A stretch of 64,000 nucleotides of DNA from assembly GCA_020636505.1 (NCBI GenBank), contig JACJXR010000002.1, forward strand, positions 186,001-250,000, given 5' to 3'. This document shows positions 44,701 through 53,046 of the stretch, piece by piece (within the stretch, counting starts at the first letter, position 1; every line of letters begins with the position of its first letter). Under the pieces are notes generated by a model. The model searched no databases. It was not told where the DNA came from and was given only the letters and a program-made list of their open reading frames with translations. The stretch is from Chitinophagales bacterium (GTDB lineage: Bacteria; Bacteroidota; Bacteroidia; Chitinophagales; Chitinophagaceae). The translations under genes and the position numbers were made by a program.

Positions 44701-46476
44701 AACACACTGTCTATTTCAGGCATTACAACAGGTAATGTTTATACCAGAACTTTCAGATGCGAAGTGAGTGGAACCTGTGGTACTGTAACCAGCAACTCTG
44801 CAACAATGACAGTGTATGGTAAACCAAGAATAACAAACGATATACCATACACAACAAAAACCATATGTGAGAATTCTAACCTAACCCTTAGTATAGGTAC
44901 TTTGGGTCATAACGTTGCTCATCAATGGCAATACAGAACAAGTAGTTCAGGTTCATGGACCAACCTGAGTAACAATACGAATTATTCAGGTGTAACAACA
45001 ACTGCATTAACCATGTCGCAAGTGCCAACATCATTCAGCGGTTATCAGTATCGTTGTTTGGTGACAGGTACATGTTCCCCCTCTATAACAACAAATACAC
45101 TGAGCCTAACTGTTGATCCGTTGGTGACACCATCTGTATCGATAGCAGCTACAAGTTCCGATATATGTGTCGGTACCAATGTAACCTTCACTGCGACAGG
45201 CCAAAACGGAGGTGCCAGTCCGACATACCAATGGAGGTTGAATGGTAATAATGTTGGTAGCAACAGTGCAACTTACAGCAACAGCGCACTGTCTGACAAA
45301 GACAATGTATACTGCCTGTACACCTCAAACGCTACCTGTAGAACATTGAATACCATTCAGAGTAATATCATCTCCACCAAAGTGACACAGTACGAAACCC
45401 CTACGGCATCTGTAACATCACCTTCATTAGGTGTTGCATGTTCAGGCTTGCCTGTAGATTTCAAAGTAAGCACCACTTGGGCAGGTAATACACCAACTTA
45501 CCAGTGGCAGGTTAACGGCAGCCCTGTGGGCAGCAATATGGATACATATACAAGCAGCAATTTGAGTAATGGTGATGATGTGAAGTGTGTTGTAACGAGC
45601 TCGTTCAAGTGTCCTGCTCCACCGATAGTCAACTCAAATACCATCAAGATGACGGTTAACCAAACCAAAACAGCTGATGTAAGAGTTGTTCCAAACCCTG
45701 ACAGCAACATATGTGACGGTCAACAAATAACCATATACACTTACTATGTAAACGGAGGTACAAATCCTAAGTTCCAATGGCAACTGAATGGAACCGACAT
45801 TCCGGGTGCTACTCTACCTACATTGAGCATCAGTACACTGAACGACAACGATATGGTACAGTGTCATTTGATAAGCAATGCAATATGTGTATTCCCTGAA
45901 ACAAGCCCGGGAGTTACATTCAGTGTTACACCAAACGTGACGCCTGCTGTCGACGTAGCTATTTCATACAGCGGTGCCAATATGTACACCTTTACAGCTT
46001 CACCTGTAAACGGTGGCGCATCACCTAAATATGAGTGGTATGTAAACGGTTTGAGACAACCGGGTAATAGCAATGTATTCACATCAGACCAACTGACTCA
46101 AGATGACAAGGTATATGTGGAAATGAGCAGTAGTTTGGAATGTGTGACAAACAGAATAGCAGGAAGCCGCTTGGTGACAACAGGTGTCGGAGAGATCAAA
46201 TCAGAGATCGTAAAAGAACTTTCTCTGTATCCAAACCCGAACACAGGACAGTTTATCATATCAGGCAAATTGAACACTTCATTGTCAAACCAAGATGTTG
46301 TGGTTAAGATCATGAATGCAACAGGCCAAACAGTTTACAACAAAGCCTACTCCGTAGGTGGCGATGAACTGAACCTTGACGTGAAACTTGAGGATGCAAT
46401 GGCAAATGGCATGTATATGGTTAACATCATCATCGACAATAATATTACCCACATGCGCTTTATGCTCAATAGGTAA
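41755..46476 (+). CDS. Giant T9SS type A adhesin with GEVED domain and 12 Ig-like repeats
   Basis: This ~1573-residue secreted protein has a signal peptide ending VNAQ. It then has an adhesin/choice-of-anchor-type domain (SENFSTGSGSTPPSGWTQ, then FDQYFRGGFGGG), one Ig-like repeat, a GEVED domain (VAVWIDYDHSGTFD, then GECEDYNV), seven repeats of the type YQWQ...YRCVV and four diverged repeats. A type A sorting domain (LSLYPNPNTGQFI to MRFMLNR) closes it. Repeats are also similar in DNA. The start is uncertain: ATG 41755 has an AGGA site 6 bases upstream, while ATG 41773 or 41779 gives a shorter signal peptide. It is probably a surface adhesin. Confidence 0.87.
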   Translation: MLNPQLMSMRYLNFYLVFALLFMTSTVNAQSFISENFSTGSGSTPPSGWTQNIITGASYDTWRFNNPGSRTIYSHMSGQCAVFDSDDYSASGGSENVALESPSFNTTGYSNVVLEFDQYFRGGFGGGANVEVWTGSTWATVYSTTSTTSTTDHRTINISTQAANTTGVKVRFRWTGNYSWWWQVDNVEVYGTIPCTGTPAPGNTVASSNPVCSGNAFTLSTANAFTGVTGLSYQWQSSSNGSTWSNITGATSSTYVGTQTASTYYRCLVSCSNSSQSAYSNPLQVTMSSFLSCYCIPVFGTNCGGFGDHITNVTFSSINNSTGCNNYTDYGGSIAAPAITLGTTQNISVTVGSGGTERVAVWIDYDHSGTFDASEYTYIGSGNGSTINNTISIPSSAMSGVTKMRVKLRWSTIPANTTACDGYTYGECEDYNVDLVCPNVSIVTNPSSSTICPGGNTSFTVGATTTSGFTPLTYQWQVSTNGGGTWTDLSNGAPYNNVTTAALSITGATTGMAGYKYRCVVTNTCSSNATSDGNATLTFLPTPAVTGNPANSTICPSANTSFTVTATGAGLTYQWQMNSGSGWGSVPNSAPYSNVTSATLNITGATVGMSGNQYRCVVSGTCTPSVTSNHGTLTISNAIAIGTNPANAIVCTGTPGSMSVAATGLSVTYQWQVSTNGGSTWSSATNGAVYGGVTTNTISFLNPTLGMNGYKYRCVVTNACATSLTSTDATLTVNTAPTISSHPGNVTICPGGTAIFSTTASGSSAIAYQWQESYNGGVNWHNVQNNTNYSGVTTNTLTVTGLSAYYTTRLYRCQLNTGCVPAATTNVGTLTINVPPAITSHPTSKLVCSGTGTTFSVSATGTSLTYQWQVSTNGGSTWGIVGGATSATLNLASVNTGMNNNQYRCVVGGACPPTQTSNVAVLSVGTAPSLSAQPSSQTICEGSTATFSVSASGTNLVYRWYYYDGSVWQQVYNWTGYSGVNTNTLSISGITTGNVYTRTFRCEVSGTCGTVTSNSATMTVYGKPRITNDIPYTTKTICENSNLTLSIGTLGHNVAHQWQYRTSSSGSWTNLSNNTNYSGVTTTALTMSQVPTSFSGYQYRCLVTGTCSPSITTNTLSLTVDPLVTPSVSIAATSSDICVGTNVTFTATGQNGGASPTYQWRLNGNNVGSNSATYSNSALSDKDNVYCLYTSNATCRTLNTIQSNIISTKVTQYETPTASVTSPSLGVACSGLPVDFKVSTTWAGNTPTYQWQVNGSPVGSNMDTYTSSNLSNGDDVKCVVTSSFKCPAPPIVNSNTIKMTVNQTKTADVRVVPNPDSNICDGQQITIYTYYVNGGTNPKFQWQLNGTDIPGATLPTLSISTLNDNDMVQCHLISNAICVFPETSPGVTFSVTPNVTPAVDVAISYSGANMYTFTASPVNGGASPKYEWYVNGLRQPGNSNVFTSDQLTQDDKVYVEMSSSLECVTNRIAGSRLVTTGVGEIKSEIVKELSLYPNPNTGQFIISGKLNTSLSNQDVVVKIMNATGQTVYNKAYSVGGDELNLDVKLEDAMANGMYMVNIIIDNNITHMRFMLNR

Positions 46477-46494
46477 TAAAATATAATACCAATG

Positions 46495-46523
46495 AAAAGC
46501 GGCTCTATAGAGCCGCTTTTTTT
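46495..46523 (+). terminator. Terminator after the giant adhesin gene
   Basis: A perfect 26-bp palindrome (46495-46520) with core GCGGCTC/GAGCCGC and a run of seven T. Confidence 0.9.
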
Positions 46524-46556
46524 ATGTCGATAATGTGTCGAAGTAAAAGCTTTTGC

Positions 46557-46564
46557 TAACTTAG
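46557..46564 (+). promoter_or_regulatory. -7 box TAACTTAG for icd
   Basis: A one-mismatch TAnnTTTG copy 34 bases before the icd ATG. Confidence 0.35.
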
Positions 46565-46598
46565 CCCCCTGAAACAACCAATTAAACTATTATAAAAT

Positions 46599-47825
46599 AT
46601 GAGTAAAATAAAAGTAGCCAATCCTGTAGTTGAGCTTGACGGAGACGAGATGACGCGAATCATCTGGAAGTTCATAAAAGACAAACTGATACTACCCTAC
46701 TTAGATATAGATATCAAGTATTACGACCTTGGTATAGAGCACAGAGATGCTACAGACGATCAAGTAACAATAGATGCAGCACACGCCATTCGTGAACATG
46801 GTGTAGGTATAAAATGTGCCACCATCACACCTGACGAAGCACGTGTTGAAGAATTTGGTTTGAAGAAAATGTGGCGTAGCCCGAACGGTACCATCAGAAA
46901 CATATTGGACGGTACTGTTTTCCGCGAGCCGATAGTGATAAAAAACATTCCAAGGCTTGTACCTAACTGGACAGCCCCGATTTGTATCGGACGTCATGCC
47001 TTCGGCGACCAATACAGAGCAACCGATTTTCCTGTAAAAGGTAAAGGAAAGTTGACCATTAAGTTTGAAGGAGAGAACGGCGAGACATTCGAACATGAAG
47101 TATATGACTTCAAAGGAGACGGCGTAGCCTTGGCAATGTACAATACAGACGAGTCTATACGCGGATTTGCCAGATCTTGCTTCAATACAGCACTGCAAAA
47201 GAAATGGCCACTATATATGTCTACCAAAAACACCATCCTTAAAAAATACGATGGTCGCTTCAAAGACATTTTCCAAGAGGTATACGAAAACGAATTCAAA
47301 GAGGAGTTTGACAAGAACAGTCTTACTTACGAACACCGCCTGATTGATGACATGGTGGCAAGTGCCTTGAAATGGCATGGTAACTTTGTTTGGGCTTGTA
47401 AAAACTACGATGGTGATGTACAAAGCGATACCGTTGCGCAGGGCTTTGGTTCTTTGGGCCTCATGACATCAACACTTGTTACCCCTGATGGTAATACTTT
47501 GGAAGCCGAGGCAGCACATGGTACGGTTACTAGACACTACCGCCAGCACCAACAAGGCAAACCTACATCCACCAACCCGATAGCATCCATCTTTGCATGG
47601 ACAAGAGGCTTGGCGTTCAGAGGGAAACTGGATGGCAACCAAGACCTTATCAACTTCAGCCTAGCGCTTGAAGAAGTATGTATCGAAACAGTGGAAAGCG
47701 GTGTAATGACCAAGGACCTTGCTGTATGTATACATGGCAACAACGTCATTGCGGGTGAGCACTATGTATACACAGAGGAATTCCTCGATGCGCTTGACAA
47801 GAACTTGAAAGCCAAATTATCTTAA
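46599..47825 (+). CDS. icd: NADP-dependent isocitrate dehydrogenase, eukaryotic-like type
   Basis: This 408-residue enzyme converts isocitrate to 2-oxoglutarate in the TCA cycle, making NADPH. It begins VANPVVELDGDEMTRIIWK and shows CATITPDEARVEEF, WRSPNGTIRNILDGTVFREP and EAEAAHGTVTRHYR, all of the homodimeric IDH group shared with eukaryotes rather than the E. coli type. Length agrees with that group. It is a single-gene unit between two terminators. Confidence 0.95.
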   Translation: MSKIKVANPVVELDGDEMTRIIWKFIKDKLILPYLDIDIKYYDLGIEHRDATDDQVTIDAAHAIREHGVGIKCATITPDEARVEEFGLKKMWRSPNGTIRNILDGTVFREPIVIKNIPRLVPNWTAPICIGRHAFGDQYRATDFPVKGKGKLTIKFEGENGETFEHEVYDFKGDGVALAMYNTDESIRGFARSCFNTALQKKWPLYMSTKNTILKKYDGRFKDIFQEVYENEFKEEFDKNSLTYEHRLIDDMVASALKWHGNFVWACKNYDGDVQSDTVAQGFGSLGLMTSTLVTPDGNTLEAEAAHGTVTRHYRQHQQGKPTSTNPIASIFAWTRGLAFRGKLDGNQDLINFSLALEEVCIETVESGVMTKDLAVCIHGNNVIAGEHYVYTEEFLDALDKNLKAKLS

Positions 47826-47840
47826 TAAGAGCATTCATAA

Positions 47841-47870
47841 AAAGGGGCGGTATTCACCACCCCTTTTTTT
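47841..47870 (+). terminator. Terminator after icd
   Basis: The stem AAAGGGG-C-GGT / ACC-A-CCCCTTT has one mismatch and a 4-base loop, followed by seven T. Confidence 0.87.
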
Positions 47871-47896
47871 AACAGCTTATATTGACACGTAAAGTT

Positions 47897-47904
47897 TAAT
47901 TTTA
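47897..47904 (+). promoter_or_regulatory. -7 box TAATTTTA for ftsY
   Basis: A one-mismatch TAnnTTTG copy 40 bases before the ftsY ATG. Confidence 0.35.
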
Positions 47905-47944
47905 CGCTGCCGTGGATTTTATCCTCAAAGAAAAGAATTGATAC

Positions 47945-48922
47945 ATGGGTATTTTCGATAAACTGTTCAAGCGCAACAAAGAACAACAAGAACAAAAAGA
48001 CGCACTCGACCAAGGGTTACAAAAAACAAAGTCAGGATTTCTTTCCAAAATCACTAAGGCGATTGCCGGAAAGGACAAAGTGGACGATGAGTTGCTTGAC
48101 GACCTTGAAGAAGCGCTGATCACGGCCGACGTTGGTTTGGATACGACCGTGGCCATTATCGAGAAAATAGAAGCTCGCGTAAAAAAGGACAAATACCTCG
48201 GCACCAAAGAGCTTAACGATATACTTCAGGAAGAGATAATGAGCATGCTTACGGATGCTCCTGATACTAGCTTTGAAACATACAAAATACCTGAAGACAA
48301 GAAACCTTATGTTATTCTCGTGGTTGGCGTGAATGGTGTTGGTAAGACCACAACCATTGGCAAACTGGCATACAACTTCAAAAAGAGTGGCTACTCAGTT
48401 GTATTGGGAGCAGCAGATACTTTCAGAGCTGCGGCGGTAGACCAGTTGAACATTTGGAGTGAACGTGTAGGTGTGCCGATAGTGAAAAAAGAAATGGGTA
48501 GCGACCCCAGCTCCGTAGCATTCGATACAGTTCAAAGTGCCATTGCCAGAGGTTCGGACATAGCCATAATAGATACTGCGGGCCGTTTGCATAATAAGGC
48601 TGGCCTGATGCAAGAGCTAAGTAAAATAAGACGAGTAATCGGTAAGAACATTTCCGATGCTCCTCATGAAGTACTATTGGTATTGGATGGCAGTACCGGG
48701 CAAAACGCTATAGAACAAGCCAAACAATTCACCGGTGCTACCGATGTAACGGCCATTGCCGTCACCAAGCTGGACGGTACTGCGAAGGGAGGTGTGGTCT
48801 TAGCTATAGCAAGTCAATTCAACATACCTGTTAAGTATATAGGTGTGGGAGAAAAGATGGAGCACCTTCAAATATTCAACAAGGCAGAGTTTGTGGATAG
48901 CCTCTTCAGTTTGGAGGGCTAA
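47945..48922 (+). CDS. ftsY: Signal recognition particle receptor FtsY
   Basis: This 325-residue GTPase docks the signal recognition particle at the membrane translocon. The basic, Gln/Lys-rich N-terminus (MGIFDKLFKRNKEQQEQ) is short, as in Bacteroidota. The SRP54-type GTPase domain shows GVNGVGKTTTIGKLA, DTAGR and TKLDGTAKGG, with the family DTFRAAA and IGVGEKMEHL motifs. Its stop codon interlocks by 4 bases (CTAA) with the convergent sirtuin gene. Confidence 0.95.
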   Translation: MGIFDKLFKRNKEQQEQKDALDQGLQKTKSGFLSKITKAIAGKDKVDDELLDDLEEALITADVGLDTTVAIIEKIEARVKKDKYLGTKELNDILQEEIMSMLTDAPDTSFETYKIPEDKKPYVILVVGVNGVGKTTTIGKLAYNFKKSGYSVVLGAADTFRAAAVDQLNIWSERVGVPIVKKEMGSDPSSVAFDTVQSAIARGSDIAIIDTAGRLHNKAGLMQELSKIRRVIGKNISDAPHEVLLVLDGSTGQNAIEQAKQFTGATDVTAIAVTKLDGTAKGGVVLAIASQFNIPVKYIGVGEKMEHLQIFNKAEFVDSLFSLEG

Positions 48923-49602
48923 AGCAAGAGCTTCCTTAGTTCTTCAGCCCCTTCTGTTGCAGGTTTTTCAATTGGGATGATATTGTTGTACATGCCAACA
49001 GAAGGTATTCTTCTGTCCAACACGTATTTCTTCACGTCATGCCCAACATAGTCTATCAAACCTGCGGCAGGGTATACCACCAATGAAGTACCCACCAATA
49101 CGAAAACATCAGCCATTTGCATAATGGGTATAGCCTTGGCTATCATATGTACAGGTTCTCCAAACCAAACTATGTGTGGACGTAGCTGTGCTCCATCACC
49201 GGCAATGTCGCCCATCTTGATATCCTCTCTTATCGGATAGACCAAACCTTCGTTACGTTCACTACGCATCTTGAATATCTCGCCATGTAGATGCAATACA
49301 TTCTCAGAACCTGCACGCTCGTGCAAGTCATCAATGTTTTGGGTGACTATATGTACATCGTAAAATTCTTGAAGATTGGCGAGAAGTTTATGTGCGGCAT
49401 TGGGCTCAGCCGCTTTTACGTTACTCCGCCTCATGTTATAAAACTTGAGAACCATCTCAGGGTCCTTCTCCCACGCATAAGGGGTAGCAACATCCTCTAC
49501 CCTATGTCCTTCCCATAGGCCATCGCTGTCTCTGAATGTTTGCAGACCGCTTTCGGCACTGATACCTGCTCCGGTAAGTGCAACCAACACCTGTTTTGCC
49601 AT
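48919..49602 (-). CDS. NAD-dependent deacylase (sirtuin) without zinc cysteines
   Basis: This 227-residue sirtuin removes acyl groups from lysines using NAD. It shows GAGISAESGLQTFRD, TQNIDDLHERAG, the catalytic His in LHLHGE and WFGEPV. FYNMRR holds the Tyr and Arg that mark class III desuccinylases (SIRT5-like). The four zinc-binding cysteines expected after LHLHGE are absent; Bacteroidota homologues known to lack them exist. The start at 49602 gives the usual short N-terminus, and a TATTTTAG box lies 16 bases upstream. Confidence 0.9.
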   Translation of the reverse strand: MAKQVLVALTGAGISAESGLQTFRDSDGLWEGHRVEDVATPYAWEKDPEMVLKFYNMRRSNVKAAEPNAAHKLLANLQEFYDVHIVTQNIDDLHERAGSENVLHLHGEIFKMRSERNEGLVYPIREDIKMGDIAGDGAQLRPHIVWFGEPVHMIAKAIPIMQMADVFVLVGTSLVVYPAAGLIDYVGHDVKKYVLDRRIPSVGMYNNIIPIEKPATEGAEELRKLLL

Positions 49603-49677
49603 ATTCCGTATTTACATACTAAAATAGGAAAACAGCTGAGTTACTACGCCAGATACTTGATACAAACAGGAATCATT

Positions 49678-49860
49678 ATGATCAATACCGACAGAGCAAG
49701 AGCTAAGAATCTCCTCTTCTTTCTGGTTTTAACCACTTTGGCATGTTTGTCTATTTTCTTTTGTCTTTCAGATTTCATATCCGTCTATATTTCTCAATAC
49801 AAATATCTGATAGACCTTAAAAAAACGGTTAAAAAACGGCTTAGATTAACTGTTCAATAA
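49678..49860 (+). CDS. Small membrane protein, uncertain
   Basis: A 60-residue frame starts at ATG 49678 with a basic N-terminus (MINTDRARAKN), one long hydrophobic segment (residues 12-34) and a Lys/Arg-rich tail. The same frame extends upstream to 49540, inside the sirtuin gene. It may be a real miniprotein or the end of a decayed gene; no family was recognised. Confidence 0.35.
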   Translation: MINTDRARAKNLLFFLVLTTLACLSIFFCLSDFISVYISQYKYLIDLKKTVKKRLRLTVQ

Positions 49861-49878
49861 CAAAGTAAAAAGTAAGAT

Positions 49879-50838
49879 TTACGCCAATTGAAGCTTGACA
49901 GCCAGGTTCTTAAGCATTTCGTCCGTCATTTTTTCAATATCAAACTCATGCTTCCACCCCCAGTCGCTTCTTGCAGCAGTATCGTCTATGCTTTGTGGCC
50001 AACCGTTTGCTATTTGCTGACGATAATCAGGCTCGTAAGAAATGGAGAATTCAGGGATGTGTTGTTTGATGGCCTCAGTAAGCTCTTTTGGAGAGAAACT
50101 CATTCCGGCAAAGTTGTAAGACATACGCGATTTGATCTGCTCGGCAGGAGCTTCCATCAGCTCGATGGTACCTCTTATCGCATCGTCCATATACATCATC
50201 GGCAAGTAGGTATCTTCCGACAAAAAGCTTGTATACTTTTGCTCTTTCAATGCTTCGTAGTATATCTCCACAGCATAGTCGGTTGTACCACCACCCGGAG
50301 CAGATTTCCAACTGATAAGTCCGGGATACCTTAAACTACGAACATCCACTCCCCACCTTGCATTATAGTATTGGCACCACAATTCACCTGCATATTTGCT
50401 TATACCATATACCGTACCCGGCTCAACAATCGTTTTTTGTGCTGTACCTTGCTTTGGTGTTGTGGCACCGAATATGGCTATTGAGCTTGGCCAATATATC
50501 TTGTTCAGCTTTTCTTGCACACTTATATCCAACAACTGCAGTAGGCTTTGCATATTGATATCCCAAGCTTTCTTTGGATTCTTCTCACCTGTTGCAGATA
50601 AGAGTGCTGCCAACAAGTATACCTGTGTGACACCTTCTTTCTTTATGAATTCGGTAATTGCAGCACCATCCATGGCATCCAGAACGCTATAAGGTCCTGT
50701 ACCTCTCAACAACTCATGTTCCTCACGTATATCTGTTGCAAACACATTACTCTCTCCGTATAGCTTCCTCAATGCCAACGTAAGTTCAACACCTATTTGC
50801 CCACAGGCACCAAGAATGAGTATTTTTTCGTGTTTCAT
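49879..50838 (-). CDS. L-threonine 3-dehydrogenase, SDR type
   Basis: This 319-residue enzyme oxidises threonine with NAD to 2-amino-3-ketobutyrate. It is of the short-chain type: an NAD-binding GACGQIG motif near residue 10 and the catalytic Tyr-X3-Lys in YGISKYAGE. Substrate-region motifs RYPGLISWKSAPGGGTTDYA and DTYLPMMYMDDAIRGTIEL closely match SDR-type threonine dehydrogenases. No kbl partner is adjacent. It follows carA by 38 bases on the same strand. Confidence 0.88.
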   Translation of the reverse strand: MKHEKILILGACGQIGVELTLALRKLYGESNVFATDIREEHELLRGTGPYSVLDAMDGAAITEFIKKEGVTQVYLLAALLSATGEKNPKKAWDINMQSLLQLLDISVQEKLNKIYWPSSIAIFGATTPKQGTAQKTIVEPGTVYGISKYAGELWCQYYNARWGVDVRSLRYPGLISWKSAPGGGTTDYAVEIYYEALKEQKYTSFLSEDTYLPMMYMDDAIRGTIELMEAPAEQIKSRMSYNFAGMSFSPKELTEAIKQHIPEFSISYEPDYRQQIANGWPQSIDDTAARSDWGWKHEFDIEKMTDEMLKNLAVKLQLA

Positions 50839-50876
50839 GCCACGGATGATTTAGAAAAGGAACAATAAAGATAAAA

Positions 50877-51983
50877 CTACTTCTGACTTTTGATCATTTC
50901 GATGAAATCATCGAATAAATATCTGGAGTCATGTGGTCCCGGTGTACTTTCAGGGTGGTATTGCACCGAGAAGGCGTTTTTCCCTTTCACCCTTATACCC
51001 TCGATAGAATCGTCGTTCAAATTCACATGAGTTATCTCTACCTTATCGGAGTTCTTGGCAGAATCGGGATTAACACCAAAACCGTGGTTTTGAGTAGTTA
51101 TCTCGGATTTACCTGTCACAAGGTTTTTCACCGGATGGTTCAACCCCCTGTGGCCGTGGTGCATTTTGAAGGTTTCAATGTCATTCGCTCTGGCGAGAAG
51201 CTGATGTCCCAAACATATTCCGAACAAAGGCTTGTTTGTATCTAAGGCTTGTTTTACGGTTGCCACTGCATAGCCCATTGCAGCAGGGTCGCCGGGTCCG
51301 TTTGATATGAATATACCATCAGGTGCAAAGCTCATGACTTCGTCAAAGCTGGTTTTTGCAGGGAATACTTTTAGATATGCCCCACGGTCGGCCATACACT
51401 GAAGAATATGTCTCTTGACACCATAGTCCATTACGGCTATCTTGATGTCAGCATCTTCCGAACCGTAGTTGTACGGCTCTTTGGTACATATTGTGGATGA
51501 CAACTCCAACCCAGCCATTGACGGCACCTTATCCAACTCTGACTTAAGCGCATCAAAGTCTGATATTTCTGTACTGATGATACAGTTCATGGCACCTTTG
51601 CTGCGGATGTGCTGCACAAGCGCACGTGTATCCACATCATAGATGGCTACTATGTTGTTTTCTTTAAGATACGCTCCGAGACTGTCGTCGGCTATCATAC
51701 GACTGTACCTGTCTGATATATTCTTACATATCAGACCTTTTATCTTCACAGAATCACTCTCTGTATCTTCAGCCTTAACACCATAGTTGCCTATGTACAC
51801 AGTGTTCATGATCAACACTTGTCCCGTATATGACGGGTCTGTAAAGACTTCCTGATACCCGGTCATACCGGTATTGAAGCATATCTCACCGCCGGTGGTG
51901 CCGGTGGCTCCGAATGCTTTCCCCTTAAAGTAGCTTCCATCTTCCAGAAGCAGGTACGCGTGTGTGGTAGTATCCTCTGCCAT
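50877..51983 (-). CDS. carA: Carbamoyl-phosphate synthase small subunit
   Basis: This 368-residue glutaminase subunit supplies ammonia to CarB for arginine and pyrimidine synthesis. The N-terminal CarA domain has FGATGTTGGEICFNTGMTGYQE, split here by loops. The class I glutamine amidotransferase domain shows FGICLGHQLLA with the catalytic Cys, and YHPESTPG with His and Glu. Length matches the family. carB is not in the window. A TACATTTG box lies 19 bases before the ATG. Confidence 0.94.
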   Translation of the reverse strand: MAEDTTTHAYLLLEDGSYFKGKAFGATGTTGGEICFNTGMTGYQEVFTDPSYTGQVLIMNTVYIGNYGVKAEDTESDSVKIKGLICKNISDRYSRMIADDSLGAYLKENNIVAIYDVDTRALVQHIRSKGAMNCIISTEISDFDALKSELDKVPSMAGLELSSTICTKEPYNYGSEDADIKIAVMDYGVKRHILQCMADRGAYLKVFPAKTSFDEVMSFAPDGIFISNGPGDPAAMGYAVATVKQALDTNKPLFGICLGHQLLARANDIETFKMHHGHRGLNHPVKNLVTGKSEITTQNHGFGVNPDSAKNSDKVEITHVNLNDDSIEGIRVKGKNAFSVQYHPESTPGPHDSRYLFDDFIEMIKSQK

Positions 51984-52002
51984 AGCAAAAAAACAAATTG
52001 TG

Positions 52003-52010
52003 CAAATGTA
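52003..52010 (-). promoter_or_regulatory. -7 promoter box TACATTTG for carA
   Basis: A perfect TAnnTTTG match on the minus strand, 19 bases before the carA ATG. Confidence 0.5.
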
Positions 52011-52054
52011 CTAAAACTTGGAGTTTAACCGAAAGGTGTTGTGGAAAACTATCT

Positions 52055-52336
52055 CTACTTTATAGCCTTCATCAATATGTACATAGCAATAACTATTGCA
52101 AAGAGTACATAGAAGATGGTATTTATCTTATTGCTTTTCCTGTAGAAGTTTTTCAATCGTTCATGAAAGGTATTCTTGATGGTCACCTTATTGAAGAATA
52201 AGAACGAATTGAGAAAAAGAGAAAAGTAGTTTTTATTCAATTCAATAGATATTATCGAAACTTTAATGACTGAAAATAGCACAAACAATGCAACAAGTAC
52301 CACGGGCGAAAAGTCAATAATTAGATTCTTGATCAT
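52055..52336 (-). CDS. Small membrane protein, unknown
   Basis: The 93-residue product has a hydrophobic N-terminal segment (residues 8-27), a basic, Asn/Phe-rich middle and a second hydrophobic segment near the C-terminus (about 70-88). It is AT-rich. The gap of about 200 bases before the YdcF gene is AT-rich and otherwise empty. No family was recognised. Confidence 0.5.
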   Translation of the reverse strand: MIKNLIIDFSPVVLVALFVLFSVIKVSIISIELNKNYFSLFLNSFLFFNKVTIKNTFHERLKNFYRKSNKINTIFYVLFAIVIAMYILMKAIK

Positions 52337-52521
52337 CTATCTCTCTGGAAAAGTGTCGGTTAAAACATAACTAGTCGCTTATAATACTATTATTAATTTA
52401 ATAATATATAAAGAACAATATTATGTTATTTGATATTCGGTAAAAATACGGTCAAAAATCTGATTTTCAAGAAATCCTACCGGATAATGCGTATACATAA
52501 TGCTAAAAAAGCATAATCTTT

Positions 52522-52529
52522 TATTTTTG
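52522..52529 (+). promoter_or_regulatory. -7 promoter box TATTTTTG for the YdcF-like gene
   Basis: A perfect TAnnTTTG match 10 bases before the ATG at 52540. Confidence 0.5.
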
Positions 52530-52539
52530 TAACAAGTAG

Positions 52540-53046
52540 ATGGCTACCCCCCACAACATATTGGTCATACTGGGTTATCCGGCAAACAACGACGGTTATC
52601 CAAGTCCTATCCTTAAATCAAGATTGGACAAGGGGCTTGAAATATACAAGCTAGAACAGATAGAGAAAATAATCGTCACAGGTGGGCCGGTATACAACAA
52701 CTTCGTTGAGGCTGAGGTAATGGCCGTATATTGCATCAATCATGGCGTATCTGCAGACAAGATACTGATGGAACCAAGTGCCCAAAACACATTTGAAAAT
52801 GCACGTATGGTACAAAAGCTCATGTCCGAAGAAGGTTATGCCAATGCCATCATTGTCACATCGGCATTTCATGCACGGCGAGCCAAATACTTCTTCTCAA
52901 AACATATCGAGAATGTGAGCATAGTTGCTGCACCATTTCCTAAAAAATACCCATTGATAAAGAGAGTGTTTTATACACTAAAAGAATACCTGATACTGCT
53001 ACTCTATAATATGGGGCTACTCAACAAGAGATATGCAATTCGTTAA
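52540..53046 (+). CDS. YdcF/SanA-like DUF218 protein
   Basis: This 168-residue protein has the DUF218 fold: ILVILGYPANNDG, then IIVTGG, EPSAQNTFENA and IVTSAFHARRA. Relatives such as SanA and ElyC act in envelope biogenesis, but this one has no clear membrane segment at the N-terminus. It overlaps the next gene by 14 bases and is probably its translational partner. A perfect -7 box lies 10 bases upstream. Confidence 0.82.
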   Translation: MATPHNILVILGYPANNDGYPSPILKSRLDKGLEIYKLEQIEKIIVTGGPVYNNFVEAEVMAVYCINHGVSADKILMEPSAQNTFENARMVQKLMSEEGYANAIIVTSAFHARRAKYFFSKHIENVSIVAAPFPKKYPLIKRVFYTLKEYLILLLYNMGLLNKRYAIR

